Part shown: in pieces, positions 52,248 through 63,451 of the stretch
Layout: each line of letters opens with the position of its first letter
Position numbering within the stretch: position 1 is the first letter of the stretch
Source of the DNA: Zavarzinia sp.
GTDB lineage: Bacteria > Pseudomonadota > Alphaproteobacteria > Zavarziniales > Zavarziniaceae
Direction: 5' to 3'
Assembly: GCA_025869435.1 (NCBI GenBank)
Contig: JAOZVS010000058.1
Span: 1 to 64,000 of the forward strand
DNA length: 64,000 bases
Translations under genes and position numbers: made by a program
Notes under the pieces: generated by a model
The model's database searches: none
Told to the model about the DNA's origin: nothing
The model's input: the letters and a program-made list of their open reading frames with translations, nothing else

Positions 52248-53318
52248 ATGACGAACAAGGGGGAACGGCCGGGGGCCATGATGCAACGCGGCACGATATC
52301 GGTTCATCTCGTCGAGGAAGCGCTGGTGGTCGCCCGCGGGCGGGGCCTCGATGTCGATGCCGTCCTGGCCGCATCCGGCATCTCCCCGGCCCTGCTCGCC
52401 GATGAGGAAGCCAGGGTGCCGGCCAGCCATTACGCCGCGCTGTGGCTGCAGCTGGCGCGGGCGATGAACTGCGAATTCTTCGGCATGGACCACCACCCCA
52501 TGCGGCCTGGCAGTTTCGCCCTGATGGCGCGCAGCGCGCATGGCGCCGAAACCGTGGGCCAGGCGCTGCGCCGGGCCCTGCGCTTCATTTCGCTGATCCT
52601 CGACGATTTCCAGCCCCGGCTGGTGCGGGAGGGCGAGCGGGCCTCGATCACCCTCGCCGAGACCGGAGCACCGCTGCGGGCTTTCACCTATTGCACCTTC
52701 TGGCTGGTCATCCACGGCCTGACCTGCTGGCTGGCCGGCCGGCGCATCCCGGTGACGGCGGCGGAATTCCGCTGCGCCGAGCCGCCCTATATCGACGACT
52801 ATCGCACCCTCTTTACCCACGACCTGCGCTTTGGCCGCGCCCGCACCCGGCTGGAATTCGACGCGGCGACCCTCGATCTGCCGGTGAAGCGCAGCGAGGC
52901 CGAGTTGAAGAGCTTCCTGCGCCGCGCGCCCGCCAACATCCTGGTCAAATACCGCTCCAACGACAGCCTGACGGTTCATATCCGCCGCAGCCTGCGCCGT
53001 GTCGCGGTGGCGGAATGGCCGGATTTCGACAGTCTGGCGGCGGGACTTCACATGTCCCCTTCGACCCTGCGCCGCCGGCTCGACGGTGAAGGACAGAATT
53101 ATCAGGCGATCAAGGACTCGCTGCGGCGCGATCTCGCCATCCGCTGCCTGACCGACAGCGGTAACAGCGTGGCCGACATCGCCGAGCGGCTGGGCTTCGC
53201 CGATCCCAGTTCGTTCCATCGCGCCTTCAAGAAATGGACGGGAATGCTGCCCGGCGAATTCAGGCGCGGGGCAACCGCGGAAAAGCCGTCCCAGACCGAC
53301 AAGGGCGAGGCGGCGTGA
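52248..53318 (+). CDS. AraC family transcriptional regulator (arabinose-binding-like N-domain)
   Basis: HMSPSTLRRRLDGEGQNYQAIKDSLRRDLAIRCLTDSGNSVADIAERLGFADPSSFHRAFKKWTGMLPGEFR. Confidence 0.92.
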   Translation: MTNKGERPGAMMQRGTISVHLVEEALVVARGRGLDVDAVLAASGISPALLADEEARVPASHYAALWLQLARAMNCEFFGMDHHPMRPGSFALMARSAHGAETVGQALRRALRFISLILDDFQPRLVREGERASITLAETGAPLRAFTYCTFWLVIHGLTCWLAGRRIPVTAAEFRCAEPPYIDDYRTLFTHDLRFGRARTRLEFDAATLDLPVKRSEAELKSFLRRAPANILVKYRSNDSLTVHIRRSLRRVAVAEWPDFDSLAAGLHMSPSTLRRRLDGEGQNYQAIKDSLRRDLAIRCLTDSGNSVADIAERLGFADPSSFHRAFKKWTGMLPGEFRRGATAEKPSQTDKGEAA

Positions 53319-53524
53319 CCACCCCCGCCACGCGATTCGTCGCATGGCGACCACGCCCCATCCCTTCCGCCTTAACCTGTCCTTAAAGGTATGACCGCAA
53401 CTCTTCTGCCGTAGCCACTCCTGGCGCAGGCCCGGGCGCCGTGATTTGAAATGACACATTGTCTCGTCCTCCGCAGTTTGCGTTCACCTCCTGGCGGCTT
53501 CGTCGGGACGGGGGGTCTTGTTCC

Positions 53525-56500
53525 ATGACCGGCATAACCGCGCACGATACGTCGCCTCCTTCGGCGCTCGCCCGCCTCGGCGGCGGACGTCGGGCGGCTG
53601 GCCAGATGGCTTGCGCGACCGGTTCGGGCGTTTTCTACCTGCTGCTGGCCCTGATCGGCGCCCGTCTGGCGCCCATGGGCAATGTGCTCATGGCCATTTC
53701 CCTCGCCAACGCCGCCATGGTCGCCATTCTGTGGCGCAGTCCCTGGTCGCGCCTCCCGGCCCCCATCGTCGGGATCGCTCTTGCCGGCCTGCTGTTTTGC
53801 CTCGTCAGCGGCGTGACGCCGCTGCCCGCCGTGGGCCTCGCCCTGTGCATCAGCATTCATGTCGGCGCAACGCTTGGCCTCTCCCGGCAGCGCACCGCCG
53901 GAAAGCAGGGCATCGCCGGTGAATTCCGGAGCCTGCTGATCGCGGCCACGGCCGTCCCCCTGCTGACCGGACTTCCCGTCGCGGCGAGCGCCACGATACT
54001 GATGCAGGGCGACCTGCCCTTCCTGAGCATATGGTGGTTGTGGTGGCTGTCCTCCTGTGTCGGCACCATCATTTTCCTGCCCATCGGCTTTGCCTATGAT
54101 CTCGCCGCCGCCCGGCGCATGGTCGAGGGCTGGCGCGTCGCCGAGGTGATCGCCATTACCGTGGCCTGCACCCTCATCGCGGTATTCGTCGCGGGCCGGG
54201 CCAATGCGCCGCTCGTCCTCATCGCCATTTTCCTGATGCTGGCGTCGTTGCGCCTGTCCAGCTTCGCCATGGCGATGACGGCCGCGATCTCCAATCTGCT
54301 GGCCATCGCGACCGTGGACGGCCGGATCGAGATTCCCGTGGACTGGGGCCAGATCCTGGCGCTTCTGCCGGCCTATCTTCCGACCATGGCCCTGCTGGCG
54401 GTTCCCTATACGCTTTCGCGCCTGCTTGAAGACCATCGCGCCAGCCGCCGGTCCCTGCTGGAAAGCGAACAGCGCTTTCGCGGCGCGATGGACAATGCCG
54501 CCATCGGCATGGCCTTCGTCGCGCCCGATGGCCATATCATCGAAAGCAACCGCTCCTTCGCCGAAATGCTGGGCTACACGACGGCTGAGATGGCCGGCAT
54601 CAATTTTCGCGACATCACCTATGCGGAAGATCTGAAGCACGACGAGAGCCAGCTGGAGCGGGTGCTGGAAGGCGTGATCGACAGTTACCGCATGGAGAAA
54701 CGCTACCTCACGAGCGATGGCCGCGTGCTGTGGTGCAATCTCGCCGTCTCGGCCTCGCGCGATCCGGAGTCCCGGGAGGTCCGGCACCTGATCGCCCAGG
54801 TCGAGAATATCGACCAGCGCAAGAAGGCCGAAGCCGCCCTGAGCGAAAGTGAAAGCCGGTGGAGCTTCGCGCTCGAAAGCGCCCGCCATGGCGTCTGGGA
54901 CCGGGATCTCGTCGCCGGCCACACCTTCTATTCGCCGATGTGGACCGCCATGCTGGGCCTGCGCCAGGAAGACTTCGGCGACGACGAGAACAAATGGCTG
55001 GAGCTGATCCATCCCGACGACCGCCGGGCCGCCCTGCAGCTCGATCAGGCCTGCATCACGGGCACCAGCGATACGTTCTCGGCCGAGTTCCGGATGCGCC
55101 ATCGGGATGGCCGCTGGATCTGGATTCTCGACCGGGGCCGCGTGGTTTCCCGCGATGCCGGCGGCAGGGCCACGCGGATGATCGGCACCCATGCCGACAT
55201 CACCGCCCGCAAGGAAGCCGAGGAAAGCCTGCGCGATCTTTCCGCCGCCCTGTTCGAAGAAAAGGAAAGACTGCGGGTCACCCTCTATTCGATCGGCGAT
55301 GCGGTCATCTGCACGGACACGTCCGCGCTGATCACCTTCATGAATCCGGTGGCCGAACAATTGACCGGCTGGACCGCGGCCGAAGCCCTGGGCCTCCCGG
55401 TGACCGAAATCTTCCGTATCTGCGACGGGGCGACCGGGGCCGACCTGCCCAACCCGATCGAAACCTGCCTGCGCGCGCTGAAGCCCTATTACATGAAGGG
55501 CGACGCCAACATGATCAGCCGCGAGGGCCGGCGCCTGAGCATTCAGGATTCAGCCGCGCCCATCCGCAATGCCGAGGGTGAGCTTCTGGGCGCCGTGCTG
55601 GTGTTCCAGGACGTGACCAAGGCCCGCGCGCTCGAACAGGAACTGGCGCAGTCGGCGCGCCAGGATGTCCTGACCGGCCTGCCCAATCGTCTCGCCCTCG
55701 AACAGCGTCTGGGTGAAGCCAGCGCCGAGGTCCAGGCCACGCGGCGCCGCTTCGCCCTCGCCTTCATGGATCTCGACCGCTTCAAGATCCTGAACGACAG
55801 CGCCGGCCACGAGGCCGGCAATGCCCTTCTGGTCAAGGTCGCGAACTGCATCCGTCAACTCGTCGGCGAAGAGGATGTGACGGTGCGCCTCGGCGGCGAC
55901 GAATTCGCCATTCTCCTCGCCGATCGCAGCATCGAGGAAGCCGAGGGCGTCGCCCGCAACATCATCTGCGCCCTCTCGGCCCTGACCTTCTCGTGGGACG
56001 GCAAGCCCTATCATGTCACCGGCAGCATCGGCCTTGCCGAGATCGCCGATGGCAGCGTCGCGGTCAGCGAGCTGATGAGCCGGGCGGATGTCGCCTGCTA
56101 TGCCGCGAAATCGACCGGGCGCAACCGGGTCTGCACCTATCGCGCCGACGAAAGCGATGCCGGGCGCTACCACCGGGATATCCAGATCGCCTCGGGCATC
56201 AGGGCCGCCATCGCCGCCGACCGTTTCCGCCTCTTTGCCCAGCGCATCGAATATCTGAGCGATCACACGCCGGGCCGGCGCTATTACGAGATCCTGCTGC
56301 GGATGCAGGGTGAAAATGGCGAGTTGCTTTACCCCGGCCATTTCATTCCGGCGGCCGAGCGCTACGACCTGATGGGTGAGATCGATCGCTGGGTCATCCG
56401 CACCACCTTGCGGCGTTATGGCCCCCGCCTTGGCAGCCTCGGCGACTTCGCCCTCGCCATCAACCTGTCGGCCAATTCCCTGAACGACCCCAACCTGTGG

Positions 56501-56950
56501 ACCTTCGTCGGCCATGAGCTGGAGCTGTGCGGCATCGAGCCCCACCGCCTGCATTTTGAAATCACGGAAACGGCGCTGATCGACAACATGGCCGCCGCCA
56601 ATGATTTCGTCGCCCGCGCGAGGGCCACCGGCTGCGGCATCACGCTCGACGATTTCGGCGCCGGCCTCAGCTCCTTCTCCTATTTGCGGAAGTTCCCGGT
56701 CGACGAGTTGAAGATCGACGGCAATTTCATCAAGCAGATCACGACGAGCGCGGTCGATCGCGCCATCGTCGAATCCATCAACGACCTGGGCCACAAGTTC
56801 GGCGCCAACACGATCGCCGAATTCGTCGAGGACGAGGCGACGCTGGAGCTGCTGCGCGACATGGGCATCGACATGGCCCAGGGCTATGCCATCGCCCGCC
56901 CCGTGCCGATCGAACAGATCCTCGACGAGGCGGACGCGCGGAAGGCCTGA
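53525..56950 (+). CDS. MASE1-like / PAS / GGDEF / EAL protein (c-di-GMP turnover)
   Basis: N-terminal multi-TM (MASE1-like), several PAS/PAC segments, VRLGGDEFAILLAD and EILLRM...DDFGAGLSSFSYLRKFPVDELKIDGNFI. Confidence 0.93.
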   Translation: MTGITAHDTSPPSALARLGGGRRAAGQMACATGSGVFYLLLALIGARLAPMGNVLMAISLANAAMVAILWRSPWSRLPAPIVGIALAGLLFCLVSGVTPLPAVGLALCISIHVGATLGLSRQRTAGKQGIAGEFRSLLIAATAVPLLTGLPVAASATILMQGDLPFLSIWWLWWLSSCVGTIIFLPIGFAYDLAAARRMVEGWRVAEVIAITVACTLIAVFVAGRANAPLVLIAIFLMLASLRLSSFAMAMTAAISNLLAIATVDGRIEIPVDWGQILALLPAYLPTMALLAVPYTLSRLLEDHRASRRSLLESEQRFRGAMDNAAIGMAFVAPDGHIIESNRSFAEMLGYTTAEMAGINFRDITYAEDLKHDESQLERVLEGVIDSYRMEKRYLTSDGRVLWCNLAVSASRDPESREVRHLIAQVENIDQRKKAEAALSESESRWSFALESARHGVWDRDLVAGHTFYSPMWTAMLGLRQEDFGDDENKWLELIHPDDRRAALQLDQACITGTSDTFSAEFRMRHRDGRWIWILDRGRVVSRDAGGRATRMIGTHADITARKEAEESLRDLSAALFEEKERLRVTLYSIGDAVICTDTSALITFMNPVAEQLTGWTAAEALGLPVTEIFRICDGATGADLPNPIETCLRALKPYYMKGDANMISREGRRLSIQDSAAPIRNAEGELLGAVLVFQDVTKARALEQELAQSARQDVLTGLPNRLALEQRLGEASAEVQATRRRFALAFMDLDRFKILNDSAGHEAGNALLVKVANCIRQLVGEEDVTVRLGGDEFAILLADRSIEEAEGVARNIICALSALTFSWDGKPYHVTGSIGLAEIADGSVAVSELMSRADVACYAAKSTGRNRVCTYRADESDAGRYHRDIQIASGIRAAIAADRFRLFAQRIEYLSDHTPGRRYYEILLRMQGENGELLYPGHFIPAAERYDLMGEIDRWVIRTTLRRYGPRLGSLGDFALAINLSANSLNDPNLWTFVGHELELCGIEPHRLHFEITETALIDNMAAANDFVARARATGCGITLDDFGAGLSSFSYLRKFPVDELKIDGNFIKQITTSAVDRAIVESINDLGHKFGANTIAEFVEDEATLELLRDMGIDMAQGYAIARPVPIEQILDEADARKA

Positions 56951-56956
56951 GCCGGA

Positions 56957-57478
56957 TCAGGGCTTGTTGCGTTCCTGGCGGCGGCGTTCCTGTTCCTGTT
57001 CCCGCTGGCGACGCTCTTCCTGCTGCTGGGATTCCCGTTCGCGCGCCTTGCGCAGCTGTTCCATTTCGCGCTGGCGCCTCTCGACCTGCTGCTGCTGTTC
57101 GCGCTGCTGGCGCTCCAACTGCTGGCGCAATTCGATTTCGCGTTGCTGCTGCTGAAAACGCTCGCGGTCGCGATCCTTGATCTGCTGTTCGCGTTGGCGC
57201 TGTTCGTATTCATAGCGCTGGCGTTCCTGCTCGCGGCGCTGGCGCTCCCATGCCGCGCGGCGGGCCGCGTCGTCGTTGTAGGAGCCGCCATAGCCGTAGC
57301 CGCTGGGATAGGGTTGACGATAGCTGCCGCCACCATAGCCGCCATTGCCGTAATTCCCGCCGCCATAGCCGCCGCCGTCGTAACCGTCGTCATAGGCGAC
57401 ACAGGCCGAAAGGCCGCCGGCCATCACAGCGGCTGCCATCAGCCGCAACGAACGCCGAACCCAAGTCTGCCTGATCAT
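56957..57478 (-). CDS. Low-complexity lipoprotein: Gly/Tyr-rich N-region plus Gln/Arg/Glu-rich coiled-coil tail
   Basis: Lipobox GGLSAC; YDGGGYGGGNYGNGGYGGGSY then RQREQERQRYEYEQRQREQQ... Confidence 0.7.
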   Translation of the reverse strand: MIRQTWVRRSLRLMAAAVMAGGLSACVAYDDGYDGGGYGGGNYGNGGYGGGSYRQPYPSGYGYGGSYNDDAARRAAWERQRREQERQRYEYEQRQREQQIKDRDRERFQQQQREIELRQQLERQQREQQQQVERRQREMEQLRKARERESQQQEERRQREQEQERRRQERNKP

Positions 57479-57589
57479 TCCCGTCACTCCCGGCGGTCCA
57501 CCATCATCGGGACCATCCGCCGCATCAATGCGCCGGACGCCCGCCGGGTTGCAATGATCCCGATGAATTTGAACAGGCGCTTTCCCCAA

Positions 57590-57620
57590 ACGAAAACGGG
57601 GCCGGCTTTCGCCGACCCCG
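57590..57620 (-). terminator. Rho-independent terminator of groEL
   Basis: Minus strand ACGGGGTCGGC-GAAAG-CCGGCCCCGT followed by TTTTCGTTT, downstream of the groEL stop. Confidence 0.75.
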
Positions 57621-57646
57621 TTCCGTGACTTGCCTGGAAGGCTGGA

Positions 57647-59299
<1,653 letters not shown>

Positions 59300-59334
59300 T
59301 CAAATCTTCTGGCGGGTCAGACGGACGAGACCGC

Positions 59335-59652
59335 TCACGCGGCCTTCTTGCCCTTCTTGGCGGTGGTCTCGAGGATCCCGAGGATGTCGGATTCCTTCAT
59401 GATCAGGAGATCGGCGCCATCCAGCTTGATTTCCGTGCCCGACCACTTGCCGAACAGGATGCGGTCGCCGGCCTTCACGTCGAGAGCGACGAGTTCGCCC
59501 TTCTCGTTGCGGGTGCCGGAGCCGACGGCGACGACTTCGCCTTCCTGCGGCTTTTCCTTGGCGGTGTCGGGGATGATGATCCCGCCCTTGGTCTTCTCTT
59601 CTGCTTCGATGCGCTTGACCAGGACACGGTCATGCAGGGGCCGAAAGCTCAT
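59335..59652 (-). CDS. groES: Co-chaperonin GroES
   Basis: [40 protein letters not shown]. Confidence 0.99.
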   Translation of the reverse strand: MSFRPLHDRVLVKRIEAEEKTKGGIIIPDTAKEKPQEGEVVAVGSGTRNEKGELVALDVKAGDRILFGKWSGTEIKLDGADLLIMKESDILGILETTAKKGKKAA

Positions 59653-59702
59653 GGGAACCTCCTCTAGGAATAGACAAAGGCCTGTTTATACCGGCCACGT
59701 TG

Positions 59703-59729
59703 TTAGCACTCCCAATTGGCGAGTGCCAA
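59703..59729. promoter_or_regulatory. CIRCE element (HrcA operator)
   Basis: TTAGCACTC-CCAATTGGC-GAGTGCCAA versus consensus TTAGCACTC-N9-GAGTGCTAA; 51 bp upstream of groES. Confidence 0.93.
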
Positions 59730-59966
59730 CGGACGCAGCAGAGTTAGGCTCAGCCCCCGGCCCTGTCAAGGCGCCGGGCTCATATTTTCCGTGCTGCAAC
59801 CGCACATTGGGCCACCGCGCTTCCATCGGAATCTGAGTGCCCTGTGACAAGCACTTGAATCTGAGGGAATTTTCTGGCATTGATGGCAAATGTCGGACGG
59901 GCTCGCGCCCGTGCCGGCATGATGTGTTGGGGCTTATATCCATCAGGGCTTCGGCCGAATGGTCTC

Positions 59967-60782
59967 ATGAGCATGGATCGTCGCGACATTCTGCGCCTCG
60001 GGCTCGGCCTGCCGTTCCTTCTCTCGGGCGGCGCCGCGGAAGCCATCGCCGGTACCCTGGGCGAGCGGATGCCCGTGCCCACGCGAAAGCCGGCGCCGCC
60101 GCGCGCCCTGCCCGTGATCATGATCGACCCTGGTCACGGCGGTCACGACCCCGGCGCCATCGGGCCGAGCGGCGTCTTCGAAAAGGACATCACCCTCGAC
60201 CTCGCCAAGCGGATCGCCGCCCGGATCGAGGCCGGCGGCCGCTGCAAGGCGGTGCTGACCCGCACAAGGGACGTCTTCGTCCCCCTGCAGGAACGCGCGG
60301 CCAAGGCCCAGACGGCCAAGGCCGATTTCTTCGTCTCGATCCATGCCGATTCGGCGCCGAACCCGGATGCCCGCGGCCTGTCGGCCTATACCCTGTCGGA
60401 AAAGGCGTCTGACGGCCTCGCCGCCGCCATCGCCGACCGCGAGAATGCCGCCGATCTGCTGCATGGCTTCGACATCGGCGTGTCGGACCCGCAGGTCGCC
60501 GCCATCCTGTTCGACCTGTCGCGGCGCCATTCCCTGAACACCGCCCTCGCCCGCAAGGCCCATATCGTCAAGACCGCGGGCGCCAAGCTGCGGCTCCTCG
60601 ACAATCCGCGGCGCTCGGCCAATTTCGCCGTGCTGAAGGTGCCGGATGTGCCGGCCGTGCTGATCGAGACCGGCTTCCTGTCCAACACCAACGACGAATT
60701 GCTGCTGACCTCGGTCAAGAGCCGGTCGAGGATCGCCACCGTTCTGGCCGAAGCCTTCACCGGCGCGGTCACGGTCGGCTGA
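59967..60782 (+). CDS. N-acetylmuramoyl-L-alanine amidase (Amidase_3), candidate Tat substrate
   Basis: MSMDRRDILRLGLGLPFLLSGGAAEA; VIMIDPGHGGHDPGAIGPSGVFEKDITL; FFVSIHADSAPN; AVLIETGFLSNTNDE. Confidence 0.92.
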   Translation: MSMDRRDILRLGLGLPFLLSGGAAEAIAGTLGERMPVPTRKPAPPRALPVIMIDPGHGGHDPGAIGPSGVFEKDITLDLAKRIAARIEAGGRCKAVLTRTRDVFVPLQERAAKAQTAKADFFVSIHADSAPNPDARGLSAYTLSEKASDGLAAAIADRENAADLLHGFDIGVSDPQVAAILFDLSRRHSLNTALARKAHIVKTAGAKLRLLDNPRRSANFAVLKVPDVPAVLIETGFLSNTNDELLLTSVKSRSRIATVLAEAFTGAVTVG

Positions 60783-61156
60783 TGTCGCCGCTGTTTCGCC
60801 TCGCTATCATCATCGCCGCGCTCGACGGGCTGCTGGGCGTGGGGCTCGGTGCCTTCGCCGCCCATGGCCTGAAGGCGACGGCGACGCCCGACCAGCTCGC
60901 CCTCGTCCAGACCGCCAGCCTCTACCAGATGATCCACGCCGCGGCGACCCTGGGCGTCCTGTGGCTGGTGGAGCGGGGCATCGTCTCGGTCGCCGCGCCC
61001 CTCGCCCTTGCCGTCGGCGCCCTCGTCTTTGGCGGCGCCCTATATGCCATCGCCCTCGCGGAGCTTCGCCTCGGCATGGTCGCCCCCATCGGCGGCACCA
61101 TGATGCTGATCGGCTGGGGCTGGCTGCTGGTCAGCGCCGCGATCCACCGTCGCTGA
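60782..61156 (+). CDS. DUF423 domain-containing membrane protein
   Basis: ALDGLLGVGLGAFAAHGLKATATPDQLALVQTASLYQMIHAAATLGV. Confidence 0.9.
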   Translation: MSPLFRLAIIIAALDGLLGVGLGAFAAHGLKATATPDQLALVQTASLYQMIHAAATLGVLWLVERGIVSVAAPLALAVGALVFGGALYAIALAELRLGMVAPIGGTMMLIGWGWLLVSAAIHRR

Positions 61157-61241
61157 TCTTCCCGCCGCTTGGCTTTGCGCTGCCAGCCGTTTCGGTCTAG
61201 AACGGGGCAAGCCAGACAAACCGGAACATCGGACCCGCGCC

Positions 61242-62387
61242 TTGAGCGTCTATTCCAGCCGTGAAGGCGACCGCATCCCCCTGGGGTCGCGCCTTCTCTC
61301 GATCAACTGGGGCCTCGTGCTTCTCGTCATCGCCATCGCGGCGATCGGCGTCGCCATGCTCTATTCCAGTGCTGGCGGCAAATGGGATCCCTGGGCCGGG
61401 CGGCAGCTGTTGCTCTTCATCATTGGCCTTGGGGTCATGGTCGTCGTCGCCCTGATCGATATCTCCGTCTATGCCCGCTACGCCTATTTCCTTTATGGCG
61501 TCACGCTGGCCGGCCTGGTCGGGGTCGAGGTCATGGGGTCGATCGGCATGGGCGCGCAGCGCTGGATCGACCTCGGCTTCTTCCAGATCCAGCCGTCCGA
61601 AATCATGAAGCTGGCCCTCGTGCTCGCCCTCGCCCGCTATTTTCATGGCGTGATGCCGGAACAGATCGGCCGGCCGAGCGTGCTGATCGTGCCGCTGCTG
61701 ATGGTGCTGGCGCCGGTCGCCCTCGTGCTGAAGCAGCCGAATCTCGGCACGGCGACCCTGCTGCTCGCCGGCTCGGGCGCCATCTTCTTCCTGGCCGGGG
61801 TACGGCTGTGGAAATTCGGCATCGTCATCGCCGCCGGCCTCGGCGCCCTGCCCATCGTCTGGGAATTCATGCATGACTATCAGCGCCGCCGGGTGTTGAC
61901 CTTCCTGAACCCCGAGGCGGATCCCCTGGGCGCCGGCTACAACATCCTGCAGTCGATGATCGCCCTCGGCTCGGGCGGGGTGTTCGGCAAGGGTTATCTG
62001 CTCGGCACCCAGAGCCAACTGCGCTTCGTGCCGGAAGTCCATACCGACTTCATCTTTCCCCAGCTCGCCGAGGAATTCGGCATGATCGGCGGTCTTCTGC
62101 TGATCCTTCTCTATATCTGCGTTTTCGGCTACGCGCTGGCGATCGGCCTCGGCTCGCGCCACCAGTTCGGCCGGCTGGTCGCGCTCGGCATCGGCACGCA
62201 ATTGTTCCTCTATGTCTTCATCAACCTGTCGATGGTGATGGGCCTCATCCCGGTCGTCGGCATTCCGCTGCCCCTCGTCTCCTATGGTGGCTCGGCGACC
62301 ATGACGCTGATGATCGGCGTCGGCCTGATCCTGTCCGTGTCCGTGCACCGCGAGCGGCGCCTGCCACGTCGTCTCGACCACAGTTGA
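61242..62387 (+). CDS. rodA: Rod shape-determining protein RodA (SEDS family)
   Basis: GAQRWIDLGFFQIQPSEIMKLALVLALARYFH; AEEFGMIGG; VVGIPLPLVSYGGSATM; TTG start assumed. Confidence 0.92.
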   Translation: MSVYSSREGDRIPLGSRLLSINWGLVLLVIAIAAIGVAMLYSSAGGKWDPWAGRQLLLFIIGLGVMVVVALIDISVYARYAYFLYGVTLAGLVGVEVMGSIGMGAQRWIDLGFFQIQPSEIMKLALVLALARYFHGVMPEQIGRPSVLIVPLLMVLAPVALVLKQPNLGTATLLLAGSGAIFFLAGVRLWKFGIVIAAGLGALPIVWEFMHDYQRRRVLTFLNPEADPLGAGYNILQSMIALGSGGVFGKGYLLGTQSQLRFVPEVHTDFIFPQLAEEFGMIGGLLLILLYICVFGYALAIGLGSRHQFGRLVALGIGTQLFLYVFINLSMVMGLIPVVGIPLPLVSYGGSATMTLMIGVGLILSVSVHRERRLPRRLDHS

Positions 62388-62392
62388 ATGTG

Positions 62393-63025
62393 ATGAAGAA
62401 ACACCGTTCCAGCGTATTTCGCGAGCCGACCGCGGCCGAGACCCTGGTGGTCATGGCTTTCGGCTGGTCGCAAGAGCGGATTTCCATCGGCGCCATCGTC
62501 GACATGCTGGCGGAACGCGGCTTCGGCCTCCTGATCCTGCTGCTGGCCCTGCCGACCTGTCTGCCGATCGCGCCGCCCGGCCTGTCGGCCATCGCCGGCT
62601 TTCCGATCGCCGTCATCGCCCTGCAGATGGTCGGCGGCCTGCCCCGGCCCTGGCTACCAAAGCGCATCCTGGCCCGGACCATCGCGACGGAGGACCTGCG
62701 CAAGGTCGTGCGCGGCGGCCTGCCGGTGATCGGGCGGATGGAGAAAGTGCTGAAGCCCCGCCTGCCCCTGCTCACGGGACCGATGGCCGAGCGGATGGTG
62801 GGCATCCTGATCGCCCTGCTCGGCCTGATGCTGGCGAGCCCCATCCCCTTCACCAATATCCCGATTTCTTTCGCCATCCTGTTCCTGGCCCTCGGCCTCA
62901 TCGAACAGGACGGGTTGATGACCTCGATCGGGATCATCGGCGGCCTCGCCGCCCTCGGTTTCCTCGCCTATATGAGCGTGCTGTCGTGGGACGCGCTCAG
63001 CGGCTGGCTGGGCGGCGCCATCTGA
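62393..63025 (+). CDS. Exopolysaccharide biosynthesis protein, ExoD family
   Basis: ISIGAIVDMLAERGFGLLILLLALPTCLPIAPPGLSAIAGFPIAVIALQMV. Confidence 0.85.
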   Translation: MKKHRSSVFREPTAAETLVVMAFGWSQERISIGAIVDMLAERGFGLLILLLALPTCLPIAPPGLSAIAGFPIAVIALQMVGGLPRPWLPKRILARTIATEDLRKVVRGGLPVIGRMEKVLKPRLPLLTGPMAERMVGILIALLGLMLASPIPFTNIPISFAILFLALGLIEQDGLMTSIGIIGGLAALGFLAYMSVLSWDALSGWLGGAI

Positions 63026-63031
63026 GAAGCC

Positions 63032-63418
63032 TCAGGGCTTGCGGGTCCATTCCTCGGTGCCGGCGGTCTTGGCGCCGATCGGCGCCCAGCGGCCCTTCAG
63101 CCCGCCATCGGGCATCATGATATAGACGGCAACCGCCGCTTCCCTGGTCGCCGGATCCTGCCAGGTCACCGCCAGCGTATCGCCGAGGCGAAGCCCGACG
63201 CCCTCGACCTTCTGGCCCTGAGCGTCCCAAGCCAGATGGTAGACATCGCCTTCCAGCGTCACCGCGACATCGGCGGCATAGGTGCCCTGTTCGCCGCCGT
63301 TCTGGCCGGTGACGAGATAAGTGCCGGTCAGGTCCAGTCCCGCCTGGGCGAAGGCCGGCGCGGCAAGGGCGACAGCCAGGCCGGCACCAAGGGCAAACCT
63401 GCGGATCGTGAACTTCAT
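63032..63418 (-). CDS. Hypothetical secreted protein
   Basis: Signal peptide MKFTIRRFALGAGLAVALAAPAFAQA; small beta-rich domain. Confidence 0.7.
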   Translation of the reverse strand: MKFTIRRFALGAGLAVALAAPAFAQAGLDLTGTYLVTGQNGGEQGTYAADVAVTLEGDVYHLAWDAQGQKVEGVGLRLGDTLAVTWQDPATREAAVAVYIMMPDGGLKGRWAPIGAKTAGTEEWTRKP

Positions 63419-63451
63419 TCCCGGACTCTCCCTCATATCCTCGCGCGGCGG

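Noticed and set aside
57143-57628. Hydrophobic plus-strand ORF opposite the Q/R-rich lipoprotein
   Set aside because: Its AILDLLFALALFV... hydrophobicity is the mirror of Q/R/E codons on the other strand; no independent evidence
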